DNA of 64,000 nucleotides, from assembly GCF_007971525.1 (NCBI RefSeq), contig NZ_CP042437.1, forward strand, positions 6,262,001-6,326,000. Direction: 5' to 3'. The DNA is from Mucilaginibacter ginsenosidivorax (GTDB lineage Bacteria; Bacteroidota; Bacteroidia; Sphingobacteriales; Sphingobacteriaceae). The translations under genes and the position numbers were made by a program. Of the stretch, positions 1 through 9,900 are shown piece by piece; position 1 is the stretch's first letter, and the number at the start of each line of letters is the position of its first letter. The notes below the pieces were generated by a model. The model saw nothing but the letters and a program-made list of their open reading frames with translations. It was not told the origin of the DNA and ran no database searches.

Positions 1-437
1 GATAAAGCGTTCATGGTAACTACAGATCCGTCGGGAAGCGTATCTACCAGTACTTTATTATTGCTTTGCAGGTTAACAGTAGTAACCCTGCTAAAATAAT
101 TCAACGCGAAATAGCTGAGCATACAAACCAATACCAGGGATGCTGCTATGGCCAGCCAGTTTGCCCGAGTTAAACGGCGTGTTTGAGTTTGGGACGCGGC
201 CGGACTATTATTTATCCTGTTTTGCAGGCGTATAAAAGCGGTATCTTCATCAATAAGGCGGGTGCCGGCAACCTTTAAACTTTGGTCCCACAGTGTTTTA
301 AACTGATTATAATACAGTTGGTTTTCCTCCGCGGCATTTAACCATGCCTGAACTTGTTCCTGCTCGGCAATCGTGGCCTCGCCGAGCAGGTGTTTTACCA
401 GCAAATCATCGGTCATATGTGGGGTACTATTACTCAT
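1..437 (-). CDS. FecR-family anti-sigma factor (N-terminal part, cut by window edge)
   Basis: About 145 residues are visible, from an ATG at 437 reading leftward and running off the window. A cytoplasmic N-terminal part (about residues 1-85) carries the short helical anti-sigma module. It is followed by a single membrane segment (WLAIAASLVLVCMLSYFALN) and the start of the periplasmic FecR domain, whose LPDGSVVTMNAL matches the family signature. The start lies 3 bp after the stop of the sigma-factor gene, so the two are almost certainly co-transcribed. In this family the periplasmic part senses a TonB-dependent transporter (usually a SusC-like protein) and releases the sigma factor. The partner transporter would be expected further left, outside the window. 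The family call is firm; the ligand is unknown. Confidence 0.92.
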   Translation of the reverse strand, partial: MSNSTPHMTDDLLVKHLLGEATIAEQEQVQAWLNAAEENQLYYNQFKTLWDQSLKVAGTRLIDEDTAFIRLQNRINNSPAASQTQTRRLTRANWLAIAASLVLVCMLSYFALNYFSRVTTVNLQSNNKVLVDTLPDGSVVTMNAL

Positions 438-440
438 CTG

Positions 441-1070
441 CTAACGGCTGATAATTAAATACAAAATGATCATTAAAAATTCGGCCAGTTTGGTTCGCAT
501 CAGTTTTAATGCTTTACCCATCTGGTTTTCTATGGTTTTCACTGATAGCCCCATCTGGTCGGCAATTTGCTGGTATTTCAATTGTTCAAAGCGGCTGAGC
601 TGAAAAATGGTGCGGCATTGCTGCGGCAGCTCGCTCATAGCCTGGCTAATGTGCTTTTCCAGTTCATTGGCCAGCATTGCTTTCGACGAATGATCTTGTA
701 CCTGGTCCATTTCATCTGCATAATAAACCTGGAAAGATGCTTTTACTTTTTGATGTTTCAGGTAATTAAGGCTTTCGTTATGAACGGCCCGGTATAGGTA
801 TGATTTTATCGAGCCGTCCGTTTTTAACAACTCCCGCTTTTCCCAAATCCGGCAAAATACGTTTTGCACTACTTCTTCGGCTTGTCCGTCGTCCTTTAAA
901 AAAGTATAGGCGTAGGCATGCAGGTTTTTAAAATGGCTTTTAAACACCATCTCAAATACCTTTTGGTTGCCCTGCTTTAATAAGGAAATGACCGTGCTAT
1001 CGCTGTATTCCACTGATAAAGGGTGAAAATATGCGTTAAATATAGGGGCTTTCCCGGTCATATTCCTCAT
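441..1070 (-). CDS. ECF RNA polymerase sigma factor (Bacteroidetes expansion family)
   Basis: This sigma-70 family protein of about 209 residues has region 2 (FLKDDGQAEEVVQNVFCRIW) and region 4 (LPQQCRTIFQLSRFEQLKYQQIADQMGLS followed by the recognition helix KTIENQMGKALKLM, cited in two parts). It ends in a short hydrophobic tail, as is common in the Bacteroidetes extracytoplasmic-function subfamily. The frame also opens with a GTG at 1085 directly abutting the stop of the preceding DUF6134 gene. I prefer the ATG at 1070, though a later ATG is possible. With the FecR gene 3 bp downstream it forms a trans-envelope signalling pair that would activate a SusC/SusD system when the transporter is loaded. 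The target promoter is not visible here. Confidence 0.93.
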   Translation of the reverse strand: MRNMTGKAPIFNAYFHPLSVEYSDSTVISLLKQGNQKVFEMVFKSHFKNLHAYAYTFLKDDGQAEEVVQNVFCRIWEKRELLKTDGSIKSYLYRAVHNESLNYLKHQKVKASFQVYYADEMDQVQDHSSKAMLANELEKHISQAMSELPQQCRTIFQLSRFEQLKYQQIADQMGLSVKTIENQMGKALKLMRTKLAEFLMIILYLIISR

Positions 1071-1085
1071 GTTGTTCGTTAACAC

Positions 1086-1757
1086 TTAGGCCAGCTGCAC
1101 CTGGATGGTGTATAATGAATGGTGGATATCTACCTTACTGCAAATGCCATTGGCGTAAGTATAATAATTGTAATTGCCATCGGGCAGGTCAATCCGGTAA
1201 ACATGCGTCGACGTTTTTTTTACAGTTAAAAATTGCTGAAAGTTATCAGAGTAAACAAGGTTGCCATCCGCCGGCTCATGGCAGTATAAAAGCATTACAT
1301 TATTGTTTATAGCGGTTTGTTCAACCTTGCCGCTTTTACCCTCGGCCAGGGTAAGGTAGGCGTTCCCTGCTGCTTTTGTTTCCCGGTTGGCTTTCTCTTT
1401 ACCATTAACATGCCGCAAAACATGCGAGCTGATGAGCTTGCCGTTCTTAAAGGTTGATTCCTCGTTGCAATTAACGTTAACACTGAAGATAAACTTCATT
1501 TTAACTTCCGATACCATTTTGAGGTAAAGTTCATCACCTGTGTTTTTTTGGTAAAAGTTAAGATGCCCAACCACTTTACCGCTGTGCAAAATGTTGTATT
1601 TGGTTGTTGTTTCGGTAGCGTATAATCTCGTGCAGGTTATCGACATTAAAACTATGATTAGCAACTTGCCAGATTTTAAAACCGCCCTGCCTTTATAACT
1701 GACAATTGCAGGCATGGCATATTTTTTAAACAACCAAATAATTAAGGTGATAATCAT
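1086..1757 (-). CDS. DUF6134 family exported protein
   Basis: This 223-residue protein has a hydrophobic leader (about residues 28-46) and a mature part rich in beta-strand patterns, beginning TTKYNILHSGKVVGHLNFYQ. It matches my memory of the DUF6134 family, which in Bacteroidetes is usually found beside ECF sigma/FecR genes; the biochemical role is unknown. An internal ATG at 1715 would give a more typical signal peptide (MPAIVSYKGRAVLKSGK then a hydrophobic run ending LYA), so the true start may be there. The gene ends directly next to the sigma-factor frame, suggesting the order DUF6134, sigma, FecR in one transcript. A periplasmic location is inferred from the leader. Confidence 0.72.
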   Translation of the reverse strand: MIITLIIWLFKKYAMPAIVSYKGRAVLKSGKLLIIVLMSITCTRLYATETTTKYNILHSGKVVGHLNFYQKNTGDELYLKMVSEVKMKFIFSVNVNCNEESTFKNGKLISSHVLRHVNGKEKANRETKAAGNAYLTLAEGKSGKVEQTAINNNVMLLYCHEPADGNLVYSDNFQQFLTVKKTSTHVYRIDLPDGNYNYYTYANGICSKVDIHHSLYTIQVQLA

Positions 1758-1827
1758 GGGCAGTGTATTTTGTTTTATACACCTGATACAACTTAAAAGC
1801 TAAGTACCCCTATTTGGGGGAAGAAAA

Positions 1828-1957
1828 AATTCTAAAGAGGGAAAAACGCTAAATTCTAAACCAATCGCAACATAACATTTACCTTTAAGCTTCTCCCTTT
1901 AGAATTTAGATTTTAGAATTTAGGATTTAGAGTTTCCCATTAGAGTTTAGAATTTAA
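1828..1957. repeat. Short AT-rich dispersed repeat with repeated TTTAGAATTTAG words
   Basis: This spacer between two minus-strand genes holds repeated copies of TAGAATTTAG/GATTTAG-like words, plus inverted copies (AATTCTAAA near 1828 and 1851) on the left. It looks like a tandem and inverted intergenic repeat rather than a gene. A similar word-repeat of different sequence (CTTAAGT/TTAAGTC) is seen at 10261-10339 and near 25780 and 32350. The function is unknown. It could form a transcript-end structure for the AraC gene that stops at 1960. Confidence 0.5.
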
Positions 1958-1959
1958 TG

Positions 1960-2868
1960 TCAGCTACTCGCTTTTACCTTTTTTCTATACTCGTTGGGCG
2001 AGGTACCCATCAGTTTGGTAAACATCCGCGAGAAATAATACTGATCTTCTATACCCAAAGTCAGGGCGATGTTTTTGATAGACATGGCAGTAAATGAGAT
2101 ATACTGACACGCTTTTTGAACTTTTAACTGGTTAAAATACTCAATAGGAGAGTAGCCCGTTTTTGCCCGGAAAATGGCCGAATAATGCGAAGTGGATAAC
2201 TTGGCAAAGCTGCTCAGATCATCAAGCCTTATCATGGTATTAACATGGTCTTGCATGTATTGAATGGTTTTTTCAACTATATCGCTATCTGCGGGCTTAT
2301 CATCAACATGGTTAAACTTATCCTCGTAAATAAGTGATGACAGGAAATGCGAGAATATCATGTTTACATAACGCAGCGCATCGCTGCTATAGCCTTTCTC
2401 CAGGTTAAAGCAAATGTCTTCAAACAGCTTTATCCGGTCTTCATTAAAAGACAGGTATGGCTTGTAATTTTCTGAATTTTTCAGGATGAGTTCAACTATA
2501 AAAGATGCTACCTCGCCTTTGAAGTGAATCCAGTATATCGTCCATGGTTTATCCATGTTGGCGGCGTACTTATGCGGCGTGTTGGCTGGTATGGCAATAA
2601 ATTGCGATGGCGAAACCTCTACCTTTTTTTTGTTGATCTCCAGCCAGCCGTAGCCTTCGGTACAATAAATTATTATATGCTGGTTAATACCATTGGGGCG
2701 CTCTGCATAATGGTGCCGGGCCTTGGGGTAATAGCCAATATCGGTAATGTAAATTTGCTTGGTAACCAAATCCTTACTTAAAAAGTTGGTAATGACCTTT
2801 TTGGGCAGCACAATAAGCTTTTGCCCTTCAAAACCGTCCCGCCGCCTGATAGCTGTACTTTTAGTCAT
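1960..2868 (-). CDS. AraC-family transcriptional regulator (PUL1)
   Basis: This 302-residue regulator has an N-terminal AraC-type cupin (about 40-140, with HIIIYCTEGYGWLEI and IPANTPHKYAAN) and a C-terminal double helix-turn-helix (about 200-300). The HTH shows IRLDDLSSFAKLSTSHYSAI, the second-helix pattern IALTLGIEDQYYFSRMFTKL and the closing GTSPNEYRKK typical of the family. It is divergent from the GH-D/transporter operon starting at 3249, so that operon and susC at 12049 are its likely targets. The motif ATTCACAAAAA[AG]TATCAA occurs 63 bp upstream of its start (2932-2949) and again at 11588-11605 before susC, which suggests a shared operator and autoregulation. The sugar effector is not known; galactose or a galactoside is a guess from the neighbours. 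Confidence 0.93.
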   Translation of the reverse strand: MTKSTAIRRRDGFEGQKLIVLPKKVITNFLSKDLVTKQIYITDIGYYPKARHHYAERPNGINQHIIIYCTEGYGWLEINKKKVEVSPSQFIAIPANTPHKYAANMDKPWTIYWIHFKGEVASFIVELILKNSENYKPYLSFNEDRIKLFEDICFNLEKGYSSDALRYVNMIFSHFLSSLIYEDKFNHVDDKPADSDIVEKTIQYMQDHVNTMIRLDDLSSFAKLSTSHYSAIFRAKTGYSPIEYFNQLKVQKACQYISFTAMSIKNIALTLGIEDQYYFSRMFTKLMGTSPNEYRKKVKASS

Positions 2869-3248
2869 TTTTTTGAATGGAAACCGTGATAATCAGTGTC
2901 CCGTAGTAACGGATTGATCTTCGTATACAAACATTCACAAAAAATATCAAAATATTGGCAAAAAATAGAAATAATTGAAATTGAGGTGGCGTAATAAAGT
3001 CCATCATTTCCGTAACATTAACTATTTTTTTATCCTGTTTTATCCATGACATTTACATTGTAACCAATTAGCGATACCAACAGCAGCAAATGCTTCATAA
3101 TCATTTTCATTAAAGAAAAAAAGTGAAAATGTTAGTGTGTTAGGGGGGCGTTGTTTGTTCCTGATAACAACAGGATTAAATGTACCGGAAAACACTATTC
3201 AGAACATTTGAAGGGGCTATCGCGATAACAAAGCTATAATAACACTAA
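2869..3248. other. Divergent promoter region between AraC gene and GH-D operon
   Basis: This 380-bp AT-rich spacer holds no credible gene. It contains the AraC-site candidate at 2932-2949, a small inverted repeat GTTGTT-N10-AACAAC at 3150-3171, and the 10-bp perfect palindrome TATCGCGATA at 3218-3227, which ends 21 bp before the start codon at 3249. No clear match to the Bacteroidetes -33/-7 promoter (TTTG and TAnnTTTG) was found by eye. A minus-strand frame at 2861-3052 overlaps the regulator start and looks spurious. Confidence 0.6.
2932..2949. promoter_or_regulatory. Candidate AraC operator, copy 1
   Basis: The 18-bp word ATTCACAAAAAATATCAA matches the copy at 11588-11605 with one mismatch, and GCA follows at the same distance in both. 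It lies 63 bp upstream of the AraC start and about 300 bp upstream of the GH-D gene. The position fits autoregulation and divergent control. That this AraC protein binds it is inference. Confidence 0.45.
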
Positions 3249-5498
3249 ATGCAGCACTTTAAAAAAACAACAGGTAATTATAAAATCAGTTTCATTAAAA
3301 CTTTCGGCTTGATAGCTTTTTTAATATTACCGGTAACTGTGTTGAGCGCACAGGAACTCCAAAAAAGTGCAGATAACACCGCCATTAGCAGCCCGCAGGT
3401 AAAAATTACCGTCGATAAAACTACCGGCACTATTAACTATTTGTTTGCCAACGGTATGCATATGGATAACACGGTGGCTTACGTGCGGGATATAAACTCG
3501 GGCTACATATCAACTGCCGATCTTGCTAACCATTCCTGCACAACCCTACAGGTTAACGATAATTTAGGTAAAGGCTTAAACCTTGTTGTTAAGCACAGTG
3601 ATGCAAAGCACAACATCAGCATCACTCAATCCTTCACCCTTTACCTGGGCAAAGCTTACGCGCTTGTTAATGTAAGCGCAACATCTGCGGGTAAGCCTAT
3701 CGAAACACGGGATATCAGCCCGATAGCTATCCTGCCGGCCAACAAAGGCAAGCTGTTTATTCCCGGTACCGAGCCGCGCATTTTGGATGTGCCTTTTGAT
3801 AACGACGATTGGACGCCTACTTTGGAGCGGAGCTGGCCGAAAGGCAACGGGCCCAAAAGCAAAGGCATTAGCTACGAGTTTTTAGCGGTGTACGACCAGC
3901 TTAAAAATTCGGGCCTGGTAATAGGTAGCGTAAGCCACGATTTCTGGAAAACAGGTTTATCCTATCAAACCGGAACGCAACTGGGCTATGTTGATTCATT
4001 AAACGTTTTTGGCGGTGTGGCTACAGCCGATAATCCGTCCCTCAAATCAGGTTATGGTGGCCTGGATGGTACGCATGACCATGCCGACCATGGTACCATG
4101 CTGGGCCAAACCGTAAGCTCGGCCACTATTTATATCTGCGGTTCGGATGATCTGCACGAGGCTTTTAAGGATTATGGCAGGGTAAATTCCATCATCAATG
4201 GCAAGCAAACCTGGGAGGGACCGGCCCCTGTTTACTGGAACAGTTTTGGGGTTGAGGGTGTGCTGGGTTACGAAAAGGTAATGATGCCGCCTGCTGTAAA
4301 CCAGATCTCGGATTTTATCCACTCCATGCCCAATTTTGGCGCTTATTCCAAACCTGTTTTAAGTATCGACTCGTACGACCAGGGTATTTATTCTACCGAG
4401 GTTTTAAAATCAATAGGGGAGTATGGCGCAAAAAACGGCCAGCAGATGGGGTTTTATTTTACGCCATTTGCCATGTGGAGCTGGAAGAATGATACTAAAG
4501 GGCGCAAGCTGCCGGGCACCGATGTAATGTTTGAGGATGTGCTGTTGCAGGATAAAAACGGAAAGGCTATCATGTACAAAGATGGCGATTGGGGCGCTTA
4601 TGCCATGGATCCCACGCATCCGGCGGTCAGGCTTTCTATCATATCGCAGTTGAAAAAAGCAAAAGCCATTAACGCTAAATTTATCAAGATAGACTTTTTA
4701 ACCGCCGGCGCGCTGGAGAGTACCAAACGTTACGATCCTAAAATCCGTACCGGTATACAGGCCTATAACTATGGTATGAAAACCCTGCGCCACCTGGTTG
4801 ATTCAATTATGGGTAAGGATGTTTTTATCACCCAGGCCATCTCGCCGCTGTTTCCACACCAATATACCCACACGCGGTTTGTATCAACCGATGTATACTC
4901 GCACCTGCGCGATGATCAGAAAGGCTTTCCTAACTGGGGCAGTACCGAAGCATCGTTAGCCACAGGATCGCATATGGGCTGGGTGCAGGGCACTTTGTTC
5001 CCGTATACCAACCTGGATGTAAGCATCATGAAAAACTTCCAGAAAAACCCTGATCTCAACGAGCAGGAAATAAAAGTACGCCTGTATGCCATGATGGTGA
5101 TGGGTAGTATTCTGGGCGATGGATCTGATTTCAGGAACCCCATAGCCGCCTACCGGGCACAGGAATTTTTGAATAATAAAAACATAGCCCAATTTTTTAG
5201 CGATCCAAAAGCGTTTATCCCCATTAAAACAGCCGATGGCGAAAGCTTTGATCAGCAATTGTCGTTTTACCTGCCGGGCGATACTACTATGCTGGCCTTG
5301 TTCAATTTCGACCTTAAAAATGATTTTAAACAATTGTTTAGCAGGCAGGCCTTGGGCCTTGATGCGCATAAAAAATACGAATTCCGCGATTTTATGACCG
5401 ATAAGGCAATTGGTGAATTAAAAGCTGAGGCCCAAACATTTAGCATGGCCGCCAACACAGGCGATGCCTTGCTGGTAAAAATAGTAGCGGTAAATTAA
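3249..5498 (+). CDS. Secreted clan GH-D (GH27/GH36-like) alpha-galactosidase-like hydrolase
   Basis: This 749-residue protein has a signal peptide (about 1-35, ending VLSA). An N-terminal beta-sandwich domain runs to about 330, a (beta/alpha)8 barrel spans about 340-620, and a C-terminal beta domain follows. The strand motif FIKIDFL places Asp482 where the catalytic nucleophile of GH27/GH36 enzymes (K-x-D) sits. FVSTDVYS puts Asp548 as the likely acid/base. Members hydrolyse alpha-galactosides and related alpha-glycosides in the periplasm or outside the cell. It heads an operon with a sugar porter (55-bp gap) and a DUF5107-TPR protein. The family level is sound, but the exact CAZy family and linkage cannot be set from sequence reading alone. 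Confidence 0.8.
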   Translation: MQHFKKTTGNYKISFIKTFGLIAFLILPVTVLSAQELQKSADNTAISSPQVKITVDKTTGTINYLFANGMHMDNTVAYVRDINSGYISTADLANHSCTTLQVNDNLGKGLNLVVKHSDAKHNISITQSFTLYLGKAYALVNVSATSAGKPIETRDISPIAILPANKGKLFIPGTEPRILDVPFDNDDWTPTLERSWPKGNGPKSKGISYEFLAVYDQLKNSGLVIGSVSHDFWKTGLSYQTGTQLGYVDSLNVFGGVATADNPSLKSGYGGLDGTHDHADHGTMLGQTVSSATIYICGSDDLHEAFKDYGRVNSIINGKQTWEGPAPVYWNSFGVEGVLGYEKVMMPPAVNQISDFIHSMPNFGAYSKPVLSIDSYDQGIYSTEVLKSIGEYGAKNGQQMGFYFTPFAMWSWKNDTKGRKLPGTDVMFEDVLLQDKNGKAIMYKDGDWGAYAMDPTHPAVRLSIISQLKKAKAINAKFIKIDFLTAGALESTKRYDPKIRTGIQAYNYGMKTLRHLVDSIMGKDVFITQAISPLFPHQYTHTRFVSTDVYSHLRDDQKGFPNWGSTEASLATGSHMGWVQGTLFPYTNLDVSIMKNFQKNPDLNEQEIKVRLYAMMVMGSILGDGSDFRNPIAAYRAQEFLNNKNIAQFFSDPKAFIPIKTADGESFDQQLSFYLPGDTTMLALFNFDLKNDFKQLFSRQALGLDAHKKYEFRDFMTDKAIGELKAEAQTFSMAANTGDALLVKIVAVN

Positions 5499-5553
5499 TG
5501 ATAAAAATAAATGGTAATATTATGCCACCAGTTAAACATAGCCAACCTAAAAA

Positions 5554-6897
5554 ATGAGTAGTTCAAAAAGCTTTAACAGCAGTTATATTATTGGCATTTC
5601 CTTTATCTCGGCCCTGGGCGGGTACCTGTTCGGGTTCGATTTTGCCGTGATTTCGGGGGCGTTGCCTTTTCTGCGCACCCAGTTTGCCTTAACGCCGGTA
5701 TGGGAGGGTTTTTTAACCGGGTCACTGGCTTTGGGCTGCATAGTTGGCTGTTTACTGGCCGGTAACATTGCCGATAAATATGGCCGTAAACCGGGGCTTA
5801 TCATCGCTGCATTAATTTTCGCAGTATCATCTATCGGGATAGCGTTTTCTGCATCTTTAACTTACTTCTTAATCCTGCGCTTTGCCGCCGGGATAGGCGT
5901 GGGGATGGCCTCTATGCTTTGCCCCATGTATATTGCCGAAGTTTCGCCGGCCGAAGTGCGTGGCCGAAACGTAGCTATTAACCAGCTTACGGTGGTTATC
6001 GGCATATTAATAACCAACCTGGTCAATTACTTTTTGGCCAATCATGGTGCCGATTCATGGCGCTGGATGTTTGGCCTGGGTGCCGTACCATCGGCCATAT
6101 TTTTAATCGGCGTTACCTGGCTGCCCGAAAGCCCAAGATGGCTCATGAAATCCGGTCAGCCTGATAAAGCCAGGGTTATCCTCAACAAAATTGGCTCCCC
6201 CGATTTTGCCGAATCAACCTTTAAAGCGGTCGAAAAATCATTGATGGGGTCAACCAAACAATCATACGCCATGGTGTTTGAAAAGGCCGTACGCCCTGCC
6301 GTGGTGGTCGGTATTACGCTGGCTGTGTTTCAGCAGTTTTGCGGTATCAACGTGGTATTTAACTATACATCTACCATATTTGAATCGGTAGGCGCTAACC
6401 TGAACCGGCAATTGTTCGAGACTGTGGCCATAGGCGTGGTGAACCTGGTATTTACTTTATTAGCCATGTGGCAGGTTGATAAACTGGGTCGCCGGCCACT
6501 GATGCTTTGGGGCGCGCTGGGCTTATCTGTATTGTATATTATACTCGCCTTTCTGCTGCAAAACCATTTCCCGGCGGGGCTGGTATCCATATTTGTGTTG
6601 CTGGCTATCAGTACCTATGCTATTTCGCTGGCCCCGGTAACGTGGGTGCTTATTTCCGAGATTTTCCCCAATAAAATTCGCGGTGTAGCGTCATCGGTAG
6701 CTATCGTATCCTTATGGCTGGCCTATTTTATTCTTGTATTTACATTTCCTATACTGGCCAAAATATTAGGTGCCTACGGGCCATTTTACCTGTACGCAGG
6801 CATCTGTTTTGCGGGCTTCCTTTTTGTAAAAACAAAAGTGAAAGAAACCAAGGGCCAAACTTTAGAAGAGTTAGAAGACAATTTAATAAGACATTAA
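5554..6897 (+). CDS. MFS sugar:proton symporter (sugar porter family)
   Basis: This 447-residue inner-membrane transporter has about twelve hydrophobic segments. It carries the sugar-porter signatures: GYLFGFDFAVISG in helix 1, DKYGRKPG in the 2-3 loop, PESPRWL at the end of helix 6, QQFCGINVVFNY in helix 7, DKLGRRPL in the 8-9 loop, ISEIFPNKIRG near helix 10, and KETKGQTLEELE at the C-terminus. It resembles XylE/GalP-type porters that import monosaccharides with protons. Its position between a secreted alpha-galactosidase-like enzyme and the DUF5107 gene suggests it imports the released monosaccharide. The exact sugar is not readable. Confidence 0.93.
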   Translation: MSSSKSFNSSYIIGISFISALGGYLFGFDFAVISGALPFLRTQFALTPVWEGFLTGSLALGCIVGCLLAGNIADKYGRKPGLIIAALIFAVSSIGIAFSASLTYFLILRFAAGIGVGMASMLCPMYIAEVSPAEVRGRNVAINQLTVVIGILITNLVNYFLANHGADSWRWMFGLGAVPSAIFLIGVTWLPESPRWLMKSGQPDKARVILNKIGSPDFAESTFKAVEKSLMGSTKQSYAMVFEKAVRPAVVVGITLAVFQQFCGINVVFNYTSTIFESVGANLNRQLFETVAIGVVNLVFTLLAMWQVDKLGRRPLMLWGALGLSVLYIILAFLLQNHFPAGLVSIFVLLAISTYAISLAPVTWVLISEIFPNKIRGVASSVAIVSLWLAYFILVFTFPILAKILGAYGPFYLYAGICFAGFLFVKTKVKETKGQTLEELEDNLIRH

Positions 6898-6912
6898 AAT
6901 ATAATACATAGT

Positions 6913-9900
6913 ATGCAAAGTTCAACTGTTTCCGTTTGGGAAGAGCAAGTAATTATCCCCACTTATGGTGTTGGCAAGCCTGATAAAAACCCCATGTTTT
7001 TTGAAAAACGGGTTTACCAGGGTAGCAGTGGGGTGGTTTATCCAAACCCGGTGATTGAGAAAATTGCCGACGAAAAAGAAGATAAAGAATACACAGGCCT
7101 GTTCCTGGAGAATAAATACCTTAAAGTGATGATACTGCCGCAGTTAGGCGGCCGCATTCAGACAGCGTTTGATAAGGTTAAACAACGCCACTTTATTTAC
7201 CATAACCAGGTAATTAAGCCTGCGCTGGTAGGCTTAACCGGCCCCTGGATTTCGGGCGGCATCGAATTTAATTGGCCGCAGCACCACAGGCCCAGTACCT
7301 TCGATCCGGTTGATTACAAGCTGGAAGAGCATGCCGATGGCAGCAAAACCGTTTGGGTGAACGAGGTGGAGCGCATGTTTCATACCAAAGGCATGGCCGG
7401 TTTTACCCTGCATCCCGATACGGCCTATATCGAAATAAAAGCCAAGCTGTTTAACCGCTCGGCCCTGCCCCAAACCTTTTTATGGTGGGCAAACCCGGCG
7501 GTAAAAGTGAATGACTATTACCAATCGGTTTTTCCGCCCGATGTAAACGCCGTTTTTGACCACGGTAAACGCGATGTATCCGATTTTCCGATAGCAACCG
7601 GTACTTACTACAAGGTTGATTATTCGCCGGGTACCGATATCTCGATGTACAAAAATATCCCGGTACCTACATCATACATGGCCATTAACTCCGATTATGA
7701 TTTTGTGGGTGGATATGAGCACGATACCGAAGCCGGTTTACTGCACGTGGCCAATCACCATGTATCGCCCGGTAAAAAACAATGGACCTGGGGCCACAGC
7801 GATTTTGGCCAGGCCTGGGACAGGAACCTCACCGACGAGGATGGCCCATACATTGAACTGATGACGGGCGTATTCACCGATAACCAGCCCGATTTTAGCT
7901 GGCTGATGCCCTACGAAGAAAAAACCTTTACCCAGTATTTTTTGCCCTACCGCGAACTGGGCATGGTAAAAAACGCATCTAAGGATATCCTGTTAGCTTT
8001 AAGCAAAAACGGCGATAAAGTGACCATCAAAGTGCAGGTAACATCGGCCCAAACAGACCTGCATATCAGCCTCAGTTATAAGGGCGAAGAGCTGTTTGCA
8101 CACACAGGTACAATTGTGCCTGAGGTTGTTTTTGTACAGGAATTGACGGTAGCTGCAGGTTTGGATGAGAATGCGCTACTGCTCATCATCACCAATAGCA
8201 GCAACCAGGAAGTATTGCGCTACGAACCGGCTAAAAACAAAAAGAACGAAATGCCCATCCCGGCTAAGCCCGCTTTGGAGCCTGCCGATGTGGAAAGTGT
8301 GGAGCAATTGTTTCTGACCGCGCAGCATTTGGAGCAATACCGCCATGCCACATACAGCCCGGTGCCTTACTATGAAGAAGCCCTGCGCCGCGAACCAACC
8401 GATATCCGGAACAACAACGCTTTGGGTAAATGGTACATCCGCAAGGGGCAGTTTGCCAAAGCCGAGCCTTTTTTACGGCAGGCTGTTGAAACCGGCATTC
8501 AGCGTAACCCTAATCCATACGACAGCGAACCTTATTACAACCTGGGTTTATGCTTAAAATATTTGGGCAGGGCCGATGAAGCTTATACGGTATTCTACAA
8601 ATCAACCTGGAGCAATGCCTGGAAAGATACCGGCTTTTTTGAGGTAGCCAAAACAGATATGGCCCGTGGTCACTTTGCGTTGGCCTTGGATCATATTAAC
8701 CAATCGCTGGATAGAAACGCCAATAACAGCAAGGCCTATGTAATAAAAATGGCGGCCCTGCGCAACCTGAAACAGCTGGATAAAGCCTTGCAGGTAGCAG
8801 ATATTGCCCTGGAAAGGGATAGCTTTAACCTGGGTGTTATTTTTGAGAAAATACAGGCTTATAAATTATTAGGCGAGGCCGATAAAATGGCAGCTTGCAT
8901 TGATGAGCTGATAGTGCTTTCGCGTAACGACGATCAGAATTATCTTGAATACGCGCTTGATCATGCGGCTGCCGGTTTGTATGGCGAGGCCAACCAGTTA
9001 TTGCAATTAGCTTTAAAAGATGGCGGCAACAACCCGATGGTTTATTATAGCCTGGGATATTTCAGTTATAAAAACGATTTAGCTGATGTTGCTAAACAAT
9101 GGTTTAAAAAAGCCGCCGCTGCCGATCCATACCTGTGCTTTCCTAACCGCTTGGATGAGGTGAATATCCTGCAGCTGGCTATGGAGCTTAACCCGGTTGA
9201 TGCTAAAGCGCCTTACTATTTGGGTAACCTGTTTTATGATAAGCGCCAGTATGATGATGCCGTAAGCAACTGGGAAAAAGCAGCAAAGCTGGATGAAACT
9301 TTCCCTACGGTGTACAGGAATTTGGCTATTGCCTATTTTAACAAGCAAAACAATGTCGAAAAAGCGCTAAGCTATTTTGAAAGGGCTTTTGAACTGGATA
9401 AAACCGATGCCCGCGTGCTGATGGAGCTGGATCAGCTTTATAAAAGGCTCAACTATCCTGTTGATAAAAGGCTGAAGCAGCTGGAAGATAACCTTGAAGT
9501 TGCCGAACAACGCGACGACGTCTACCTGGAACGGGTAACGCTTTACAATTTAACAGGCGAGTACGATAAGGCACTCGGTTTGTTGATGAAACGCCAGTTT
9601 CACCCATGGGAGGGCGGCGAAGGTAAGGCATCTGGCCAGTACGTGTTTAGCCTGGTGCAGTTGGCTAAACAATATATTGACGAGGGCGACTTTAATAAAG
9701 CCGTTGCCAACCTAAACATGGCCAAAAGCTATCCGCATAATTTAGGCGAGGGTAAACTATTTGGCACACAGGAAAACGATATCGACTACTGGCTGGGCCG
9801 CGCTTACGAGGGGTTGAACCAGGCTGATGCCGCTAAACACTATTTTACCCAATCAACCATCGGTTTGGATGAGCCGTCGGCCGCTGTGTTTTATAACGAT

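Noticed and set aside
2861..3052. Minus-strand frame upstream of and overlapping the AraC start
   Set aside because: It overlaps the regulator start and covers the divergent promoter; its composition is that of AT-rich non-coding DNA.
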